Source: Rhipidocladum racemiflorum
Taxonomy: Eukaryota; Streptophyta; Magnoliopsida; Poales; Poaceae
Assembly (NCBI GenBank): GCA_036346355.1
Contig: CM070581.1
Span: forward strand, 50,859,849 to 50,923,848
Direction: 5' to 3'
Length of the DNA: 64,000 bases
Positions 56,515 through 64,000 of this stretch are shown piece after piece. The notes under the pieces were generated by a model. That model was given only the letters and a program-made list of their open reading frames with translations, was not told the origin of the DNA and searched no databases. Numbering within the stretch: position 1 is the stretch's first letter; the number at the start of each line of letters is the position of its first letter. The position numbers and the translations under genes are program-made.

Positions 56515-57644
56515 AAAATAATAATATTAGCCTCTAGCCATTACTACACTAGATGTATATGGTGACATGTTTCTCTATGCTATCCAGACATCTCTTTCTT
56601 TAGACAAGGGAATGTTATCTTATTGACATGACACTCTAGTCATCTCATATGTGTACATGTGTGACAGAGGAGTGGGCTAAATATCAGTTTGCTAAATGGT
56701 AATCAAGATTCAAGATAGCTACTGACTAGTTTAAAATCTTATCATCGCCTACTCAATCAAGAAATCAATTGTCTCCCCAATAGTACAAGTTGCCAATTCC
56801 GGCAAGAAGGTGAAGATTCCATGTACTTGTACACTGTGGCTTGAACTTAATTGTTGTCAGATTTCATCAACCTCGTCGGAAGCTTCGAATTTTGACTTGC
56901 AATTAGATAGACCTTTTATTTTCTTAACAAAGATGTTTTATTCTTCACTATTATTTGAATTAGCACTTATGTGTGCATCATGCTTAAAGCATATTAAGAT
57001 AACTTACAATACATATATGATTTTGCCTTTTAGAAAATAGATTGTTTTAGAACCCCATTTGTGATATGTTGATATTATAGGAGAAAATATACTCACTCGG
57101 TTTCACAACACTTGTTGCATGTGATCGAAATTTTCTTCCCCAAATATTTGCATAGCAAAACAATAAACTTAGCATAACATTGCTCTTTCTTTTTGCAGAA
57201 AAAGGAGATGTCAAGGTTGAGTATATTAATGCAATACATAGTATATGACAAAGTGTGCATTATTCTAATTTTCCATATACATGTCAATGCTTCAATGTTT
57301 TCTTTTGCTTTTTCTTTTATTGCTCAATGATGCAAATTGGGTCAAATGATGAATTAGACAATTAATGTTGTGAATTAGGCCTTGAATCAGTAGACTTACA
57401 TGCTAAAAATTGTTTACTTCATTTCATTGTTGCAAAGCTTGTTCATTATTTTTTACCTGTAGTTGTTCTCTTTTGATTACTGTATGTGTTACTTTATTTG
57501 CCAATATGCACTGCTATATATGTTGGTTCGGTTGATTAAATAACCTACAATCGGTATATATGTATTATTCCAATGGTATGATCATAAGAACAGTGAAATT
57601 GATTAAATAATACCTTAAACTGCATGACTACGAAGGTAAGGATT
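56515..57644. other. AT-rich spacer before LTR B2
   Basis: I see no recognised gene or element terminus; it may be intron of the TNPA gene. The phrase ACCTACAATCGGTATATATG near 57543 recurs with one mismatch near 61292. Confidence 0.4.
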
Positions 57645-60600
57645 TGTGAGACCCCGGATCAGCTATCCGAAATCTCCTGTGTATTTCCGTACTAGTCCCA
57701 GATCAGTAGCTAGTACACACAGTCACAGTGATACTTCATTGCCGAACATAACGAAAACTTTAACATAAATATTCGAGTATGGGCCACATGGCCACTTATT
57801 ACAATACTCGGTCCAACGACCGGAAGCAAAACAGCAGAAAACGAAAGAACAAGCGAACGCCACAACGCCACAGGCGACGACTAGCGACGCAACTAGTTCT
57901 CCTGGCAGTCCTCCTCGTACTCCTCCTGGAAGAACTCGCCATCCTCAGCGGCATCTTGAAAATTCTCTGATGATGACAATGTTGATGTAGCACGTGAGTA
58001 CAAAGGTACTCAGCAAGTCGGGGAAAGTAGGATCATGTGGGGCTTTCCAAAGGAAGCTTAATAGGGTTCATTTGCATAAAGCCAAATTTTATTAAACCAT
58101 ACTTTAAGTAATAAGTTTCACAAAGCGACTTTTAACAATTCTTTTTAACAATGGAATTATGTAATATTGTAGTGAGGTTCTATCCACCATCACTAGTATA
58201 AAGGCTCTATCCGCCAACTTTTAAAAGACCAAAGTTAATCGTGTGACTCCATCCGTCAAGTAAAACACAGGTTCCATCCACCTGGTTGGCTCTATCCGCC
58301 AAACAACATCCGAGAGTTCTAACCACTCCCGAATCCCAAAACAAAACACTTTTCAGTTTTTAAAACCAAAATCAAAAGCTACCAATATGAAAGCATTCTT
58401 CGCTTTGCCTTTGACCGTAGGCACGACTATTCGAATAGTTTAAACTCTGCAGAGGTGTACAACTTTACCCACAAGACATGATCAACTCTTAATGCCAAGC
58501 TATTAACACACTTCCTTTGGTGTGCCGGCAGAGAGATCATGACAAGGCCGTTACAATGTATCTACCTAACTAGACCCACCCGCTGAGGTTTCACCACTGT
58601 TAGGGTTCCATCCGCCCAGTACAGAAGCCCCCTCTTGCGCCGTGTGAGAAAAACGACAATGCCTCTATCCGGCACTCACATTCAACCGAGTGGTGAGTCT
58701 AAGCTAGGCTTCTACAAATTAGTTAGCCAGGTCGTACCATTATAGACATGTGGTAGTACGGTTTGCTTAGAATGGCAATCACAAGCGTCGGTCCTTATAT
58801 GACTTGGGGCGGTACTTGCACAAGACAAACAGTGCTCCATCCGCACCCACCCGACAATCCAATCCGCCCAAGTCCAAATCATTTTCCTTTTTTTATTTTG
58901 GAAAACAGTATTAAAATCATAATAATACCTTTCAAACCACATTTGAAATCAGTCTTTTTGAGTAATCCCACCCATGGGTTGTTTTCATCGAAACAGGTCC
59001 TAAGCAATGCTACCGTACTACAAAGCAAAGGATAACATATAAGCATAAGCACGGTATAAACAATGTCCTAGGGTTACAAGTAACATGGATATCAATCACA
59101 AAGGAGGGAAATTACAATTTGGATTAACTATATACTTACACTTGAAATACAATAAAAGATAGCATGCAATGGTATAAAACATTTAAAACAAGTTCATAAA
59201 CTTGGGACCAATATGCGTCAAATAGACTTGCCTTCTGTCGCGACGGAAGTGTCAAACTCGGAAAACTCGGCGGCGAGATCGACGGTCGCGGCGGGATCGT
59301 CGGCTACACGCAAATCGAGGCAATAAATAAATAAAAGAAAATAAATAAAATCTAAAAATTACAAAAATAATACTGACAGGTAGATCTTGATTTTAGATGA
59401 ATTTAGAAATTTGAATGGAGTCAAACGGAGTTCGGACGGAGAAGTTATGAGCTTCCGAAGTTTGAATTTCAAAAAATTGGAAAATCGGGAATATTCCCGG
59501 AATATTCCACTGTTGACTGGTCCACTGTTGACTTTGACTAGGAATGGCTAGTGTCTCTTACAAGTGGGGCCACCATGTCATTCTCATAGGAGGTTGTCTT
59601 CAACCTTTGGTTCATGCCATGGCTAAGGAAACCATGCATGAGAGAGCTTGGGGGAAGGGTGGAGGAGGGGGCTCGCCTGGGCGGCGCGGCGGAGCGAGGC
59701 CTGCCTGCTGGCGGCGGGCGCGGCGGCCAGCGGGCGGCGGCGGCGTGGGGCCATGGGCCGGCAGAAGTGGCGGTGGCCTTGGGCCCATGCGCAAGCACAG
59801 AACACCCCAAAAAAAACAGAGGCTCCAACAAACCCGAAAAAACCCGATTTTGACCCCATTTTCGCATGGAATTGATCCAAACAAAAGCCGAGAACCTCTA
59901 GATTACATCCTTAGGGACCTAGAGAAGGAAGGAATCGAGCCAAACCTCGCCGGAGACGATGAATTTCGCGATGAACGGAGCTCCGGCCGGAATGAGAAAA
60001 ACTCGAAATTCGTCGCCAATTCTTGATGCAACCTAAAATTGATGATTGGGTTAGACTCTAGACTCATCCACGGTCACAAGGAATCAAGTGGCACGAAGAA
60101 TGGCTCACCGGAGAAGGATCTACAAGCACGAACTCGAAGAACACCGAAAAAGTTCAACCCAACCTCAGTTTTCTTGATCTCACGGGCACAAGGGTGGAGT
60201 AGAGGAAAGGAGGAGCACACTCCCGGAACGGGGATACTTATACGGAGGGAATGGAGGTGGTGGTGCGGCGTTTGGAGGTGAAACGGCCGAGATAATGACG
60301 TTTTAGTGGATTTCGGTTTTTCATTAACATGGTCGTTTCTGGTGAGATTGATGGCGAGTGAAGGTGGGGAATGGCAAGAGATCGTCGCCGCGGATCCAAC
60401 ACAACCGACCGTTCGCGTTTTGGAGTTGAGATGAAGAAGTTATGAGCATTGGAATCAAGCCCTAGCCATGAACACGTTGAAGCTCTTCTCTGGTAATTGG
60501 CTTGGCTGGAGGTTGAAGAAGGTGCACTATTCATGTGACACGTGGTGCTCTCCCATTGGTCCTCCTTTACGTAAATGACCCGCCCTAGAGAAAAATAAGG

Positions 60601-61042
60601 AAAAATGGCCTAAAATTTTTGCAACAATTCCTAGAGCCATTTTAGAATATTTGGGACCCAATAAAATTGGTTTGGTTGAATTTGGATGATTTTTGTGGAA
60701 TTGAATATTTGGGCGCGGATCGCAGGCATTAAACAAAAGCCGCGCGAGATAAAATAGGAACAGAGGTCCAAAAATCCAGGAAATGATTCCTAAAATTATT
60801 TTGGAATATTTAGAACACAATTGAAGTGGTTTGGGGATTTTTGGAGCATTTTTGGACTCGGGTGAAATTTCGGGTACCGGCGGGGACTGGAAAATCCGAT
60901 TTTTCGACCGGAGGGGAATTAAATCCCGACTTTGGATAGGAATGGATGCCAGGTTAACATAAACACCAGGGAAACTCCAAATTTTGAATTTACTTTATTT
61001 AAATTAGGTTTTTCTCCAGAAGACAAAAATGAGGATGTTACA
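57645..61042 (-). mobile_element. LTR B2 (family B), probable solo LTR
   Basis: It runs TGTGAGACCCCGG to GAGGATGTTACA on the plus strand, 3398 bp, colinear with B1 except for the AT-rich repeat. The hairpin is at 57994-58019, the CTCTGCAGAG block at about 58445-58476, the exon-like module at 59227-59310, and a TATA-like CGTATAAGTATCCC (minus strand) at about 60232-60245. No PBS follows its 3' edge. The flanks GGATT and GGTTC agree at three of five positions, so a target duplication is doubtful; it may have mutated or the copy arose by recombination. Confidence 0.82.
59227..59310 (-). other. Exon-like acidic module of LTR B2
   Basis: The minus strand reads TTGCGTGTAG and then codes DDPAATVDLAAEFSEFDTSV followed by ATEGK, ending GAAGGCAAGTC. 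It is the better preserved family B copy. Confidence 0.5.
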
Positions 61043-61325
61043 GGTTCAAGGCCTTCTTTACATAGTTATTTGTTTAGTTCAAATGAGATAAACTTGACCC
61101 AGGTGTAGATGAGGTAAGAGCTAGTCTCTAGAATTCCTACACCAAGTGCCTGAGAGCACTATCAATCAATTAACTTACATTCTCTTAAATTTAATATGCT
61201 CAATCTGTTTGATGTGTAATTAATTAGTAGTGCCAATGGTATGTATGAACTAGATTTTGCTACCTTTAATGTCCTCCTCAACCCGTCCTCCATAATAACC
61301 TACAATCTGTATATATGTAGTTCTT
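61043..61325. other. Spacer between LTR B2 and TNPA
   Basis: This AT-rich sequence ends in an acceptor-like TATATATGTAG (61310-61320) five bases before the ATG at 61326. It is probably the 3' end of an intron of the TNPA gene. Confidence 0.4.
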
Positions 61326-62309
61326 ATGGAGTCTGAGCCCCAGCCTGGGTTAGAGGATGCTTCCAACCCTTCGCCGAACTCAAGCCCAAGCAGATACCTT
61401 AATATCCGTCGAACCACCTCAGATGCCGAGGCCTCCCCCGCTGATGCTCCTGTTGCAAGACGTCGAGACCGAGGGAAAACTAAGAAGCCTGAAGACCGAC
61501 ATACCATAACGAGGGTCTCAGATGCTGGAGTCCTACTTTCACCGAAAAAAATAGCATCAAAATATAGGTCAACATGCGGGTACATCGCAAGGGATAAAGT
61601 TCCAATCACCTATTTGGATTGGCACAAAGTGCCCGGTGCCACAAAAATGGATCTATGGACAGAGCTGAAAGAATCTTTTGAATTCCCCGAAGATGCCGAA
61701 GAGCTCGTGCGTCGAAATGCATTGATAACCATGGATGTCGCATGGAGGAACTTCAAGACCAGGCTGAATACAAACTATGTGATGAAAAATCGGTCAGCCA
61801 TCAGAGATTATCCTAAAGTAGAGCCATATTGGGATGAATTTGTTGTGATGAAGCAAGATGAAACAGCAATGAAATCCAGTGAACACCACCGACAGATTGC
61901 AAGGATGAACACTCACCCCCACAGACTAGGCACGGCGAATGCAGCGGGTAAAATTCCCACAATGGGAGAGGCAAGAATCGGATGCAGATTCGATCGACCG
62001 CACAAGTCCCTTGGCCGGATTACCGGATCGACTTAAGCATTATGTGCTAGCAAGGGCATCTATCATGTCTCGATGGGGCTTATCATTCAAAAGCGACTGA
62101 TGAGGCAATCTCCCAACGAATTCGTGGAGTGCCGCGTCGAGTCCACCCAAGGAAATTTTCACACGGGTAGGGAGAAGGACGAACTAACAGCGGCCTTGGG
62201 AAACAAAGAGCACCCTGGTCGGACACGAGGCGTTGGGGTTAAGGTTCCCTGGAAGATAGGTTTCCCAGAGCATGAAGACTCTTATAGGAGTCGCAAGAGA
62301 GCCAAGTAG
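61326..62309 (+). pseudogene. CACTA TNPA-like protein (PF03004-type plant transposase)
   Basis: The ATG at 61326 opens a Ser/Pro/Ala-rich N-terminus, then a basic segment (VARRRDRGKTKK). The core follows: DLWTELKESFEFPEDAEEL, ITMDVAWRNFKTRLNTNYVM and PKVEPYWDEFVVMKQDETAM, as in plant En/Spm accessory transposase proteins. A frame change near 62030 leads to EKDELTAALGNKEHPGRTRG, VGVKVPWKIGFPEHEDSYRS and RKRAK, then TAG at 62307-62309. Family members are longer, so the C-terminal exons are missing. In En/Spm this protein binds the subterminal motifs; here those would be the GGCGGTT arrays. SIRE-type LTR sequence starts right after it. Confidence 0.82.
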
Positions 62310-62311
62310 TC

Positions 62312-62567
62312 TTAATAAAAAGTCCTGGGAACCAAGATTTTGAACTTATGCATAATCCCTCTTTATAGTACGGTTGAGTACGGTTGAAAACTAGATCAGC
62401 ACATCTAAAAGACTTGAATCAACTCCCAAGTCAAAGAACGAATAAGGTAACCTTAATCTTGATCCTCCTTTCTAAAAAAATCTACTAAAACTGATTTAGT
62501 TGATCATCAAGCATCAAAACCCAACAAATAATTTAAATAAATTATTAGGGGGCCTAGATGCTTTCAA
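62312..62567 (-). mobile_element. Partial 3' LTR of a SIRE/Maximus-type copia element
   Basis: On the minus strand the sequence after the polypurine tract reads TTGAAAGCATCTAGGCCCCC, a start I associate with grass SIRE/Maximus LTRs, and later TACTATAAAGAGGG, a likely TATA region. About 255 bp are present before the CACTA TNPA gene begins, shorter than a normal LTR of this lineage. The left edge and any target duplication could not be fixed. Confidence 0.6.
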
Positions 62568-62568
62568 T

Positions 62569-62580
62569 CTCCCCCTTTTT
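62569..62580 (-). other. Polypurine tract of the SIRE-type element
   Basis: The minus strand reads AAAAAGGGGGAG next to the LTR. Related purine tracts occur at 62682-62694 (TTAGGGGGAGCA) and 62847-62861 (ATGCCAAAGGGGGAG), a repeated-tract arrangement typical of SIRE elements. Confidence 0.7.
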
Positions 62581-62955
62581 GGTGATTGATGATAACCCTC
62601 TTGATTTCAGATAAAAAACTTTTCTTCTTCTGCAAAAGAAAGTTAGTCTGACAGAACAAAAGCATAAATTTGATAGAATATGCTCCCCCTAAAGATGTGC
62701 TTAGGCTTAAAAAGAACTGTTCTCAGAAAGTTAAGCAAGAGCACCAAAGTATGATTAAAACTCAGGAAAAACCCAGCAAGCATTAAAAGACCTAAAGACA
62801 CCAACAGACCAAAGAAAGTTTTTCTATTTCTACATTCTAGTCTAATTTCTCCCCCTTTGGCATCAATTACAAAAAGAAAATCACTTCTTGCGCCTGGAGA
62901 AAGTCCTTTTGAACAGAGTGGATGCGCGGAGGCTGACACTTTGCCTTGGGGAAAA

Positions 62956-63717
62956 CTAAGTTGGTTCTGCTTGCTCTGAGTGTTCTTCTGCTGAGAGTTT
63001 TGGAGATGCCATCGCTTGATCATGCCAGCTGGGATAAATTGGATCTCCAGGCTTAGATTCAACTGTCCAGTTCTGAAAGTCTTCTTGAAGTTCCTGAACT
63101 GAGTCAATAATTGGATTAGTCTGGTCAAAGATGATGTCACCAAGCTGTTCTTGATTTGATACCAAATTTGTCATTGAGGCATCAAAGTGATCTATATATC
63201 CCCGAAGAGTGTGTTCCACTCCATGGATTGTATCATCATTGGTTTTGAACATTTGCTCAAAAAAATTAGCAAACTGATGGAACTTAGTTTCTTGAGCATT
63301 CAGCTTGGTATTGATGTCATATAGCCTGTCTTTGAGCAAGTTTTGATTGGTATTTACTTGAGTGAGCCATGTTCTGAGATCCCATTGATTGTTCTTGAGC
63401 ATATCAACATTTTTGGTATTGTCATCCTTGATTCTACCCTGTTCTTGATATATTTTGTTTATCAGTTCATGGGTTTGCTGAACCTGATCATGATATTGTT
63501 GAAGAGCAGCCATATGTTCATTGTGCCTTAAGGCAGCTAACCTCTGTTTTTCAGCAAATCTTTCTTGGGCATCCTTCAAATCTGAGTTGTATCGTGTCTC
63601 AAAATTGTTGAACCATTCAGGTTGATCATTCCAAGCACGATGTTGTCCAATATCAGGATTTGCTTCTTCATGGTCATGAGCTGTATGATGTTGTGGAGCT
63701 GAAATATTATAAGGCAA
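62956..63717 (-). CDS. Coiled-coil protein of the SIRE-type element (3' ORF)
   Basis: This is an open frame of 253 codons, rich in Gln, Asn, His and Asp, with coiled-coil segments (KDAQERFAEKQRLAALRHNE, LLKDRLYDINTKLNAQE) and no enzyme motif. It ends about 390 bp before the 3' LTR, in the place where SIRE/Maximus elements carry an extra ORF after pol, sometimes called env-like. The same frame continues upstream through one TAG near 63763 to at least 63990, so the true start may be outside the window. I see no signal peptide or membrane segment, so an envelope role is not supported. A gag-like origin is the alternative. Confidence 0.55.
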   Translation of the reverse strand: MPYNISAPQHHTAHDHEEANPDIGQHRAWNDQPEWFNNFETRYNSDLKDAQERFAEKQRLAALRHNEHMAALQQYHDQVQQTHELINKIYQEQGRIKDDNTKNVDMLKNNQWDLRTWLTQVNTNQNLLKDRLYDINTKLNAQETKFHQFANFFEQMFKTNDDTIHGVEHTLRGYIDHFDASMTNLVSNQEQLGDIIFDQTNPIIDSVQELQEDFQNWTVESKPGDPIYPSWHDQAMASPKLSAEEHSEQAEPT

Positions 63718-64000
63718 AGCAGAACCACCTGCTTCATGATCATGTGCTGCAGGCCTGAATTCCTAATCTTGTACAAACCGTGAGGCAGCAGCAAGTTCTC
63801 GCAGTTTATCAATTTCACCAAGTTCATCTCCTTCAGAATTTTCATTATGATGAGAAGGAAAACCCATGACTGAGTGATCTGCTGGGGGTAGAGTATGATG
63901 ACTTGTAGCTGGAGGAATATGACTCGGACTAAAGTGTCCACCTTGGCTGTGTGAAAGATCTGCTTTAAGATCAGATTGAGAGCTAAGGTAAACTTGAGTT
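63718..64000 (-). pseudogene. Upstream part of the SIRE-type 3' ORF, runs off the window
   Basis: It is in frame with the ORF that ends at 62956: the minus strand reads HTLPPADHSVMGFPSHHNEN, SEGDELGEIDKLRELAAASR and FVQD, then a TAG near 63763, then EFRPAAHDHEAGGSAL. The stop is either a real lesion or a sequence error. The 5' end is beyond 64000. Confidence 0.5.

Larger units (their letters stand above)
19020..62309 (+). mobile_element. CACTA (En/Spm) transposon with nested insertions
   Basis: The left end reads TACTACTACAAAACTGC, one base from the CACTACTACAAAA-type CACTA terminus, followed by a subterminal array of GGCGGTT motifs. It carries a TNP2-type transposase (20465-55591 including insertions) and a TNPA-like gene (61326-62309), the usual two-gene content. 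Four LTR units have inserted: B1 (with C2 inside), D and A3 within TNP2, and B2 before TNPA. Removing 22249-36369, 36618-51050, 51331-54660 and 57645-61042 leaves about 8 kb. No GTAGTAGTG-type right end is seen after TNPA, where SIRE-type LTR sequence starts, so the right end is lost or outside the window. The exact left base and the 3-bp target duplication are uncertain. Confidence 0.82.

Noticed and set aside
61210..61240. TTAGTAGTG near 61229 as the CACTA right terminus
   Set aside because: No subterminal array lies next to it, the flanks do not match the left side, and the TNPA gene follows it.

Overview
This window is repeat-dense nuclear DNA from a plant, almost certainly a grass (Poaceae). 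The reasons are a CACTA transposon with TNP2-class and TNPA-class genes, Tekay-type chromovirus and SIRE-type copia sequences, a Tourist-type MITE, and very long LTRs primed by initiator tRNA-Met. I see no host gene, rRNA, tRNA or CRISPR. Nearly all protein-like sequence is transposon-derived and broken. The genus cannot be told from the sequence.

Layout. (1) 168-12171: a dead hAT transposase gene (DUF4371/ZMYM1-like, minus strand) split by solo LTR A1 (1129-11052, TSD GCAAG). A1 itself holds a truncated non-autonomous LTR element, C1 (about 1750-8239). (2) 12258-15244: a 5' LTR (A2) with its primer-binding site, carrying an 875-bp non-autonomous hAT element with an 8-bp TSD. (3) 15245-16366: a fragment of a second hAT transposase, then AT-rich DNA with a Tourist-type MITE at 17844-18125. 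(4) 19020 to about 62310: one CACTA element stretched to more than 43 kb by nested insertions. Its TNP2 transposase gene starts at 20465 and ends at 55591. It is cut three times: by solo LTR B1 (22249-36369, TSD CACCG), by the giant-LTR element D (36618-51050, TSD GGCAA) and by solo LTR A3 (51331-54660, TSD GTTCC). B1 in turn holds a full-length Tekay-type chromovirus, C2 (24270-33841, TSD ATCAT). A TNPA-like gene follows at 61326-62309, separated from TNP2 by an internal copy of the CACTA terminal-repeat array, a TATA box and LTR B2 (57645-61042). (5) 62312-64000: the 3' end of a SIRE/Maximus-type copia element on the minus strand.

The most unusual object is element D: two near-identical LTRs of about 6.14 kb flank only 2.16 kb of interior, which holds a broken gag and no pol. 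It must have moved with proteins supplied in trans. C1 looks like a second dependent element: it shares its LTR and about 200 bp of leader with autonomous-type C2. All four LTR families (A, B, C, D) also share a common internal plan: a short exon-like block ending in GGCAAG, then a hairpin of the type GAGTAC...GTACTC a few hundred bp before the LTR 3' end. A, B and D add a CTCTGCAGAG/GGGTAAAG block.

Caution: differences between sister LTRs of C2 and of D are largely one- or two-base indels, often in G/C runs. That suggests residual consensus errors, so some of the frameshifts reported here may not be biological.
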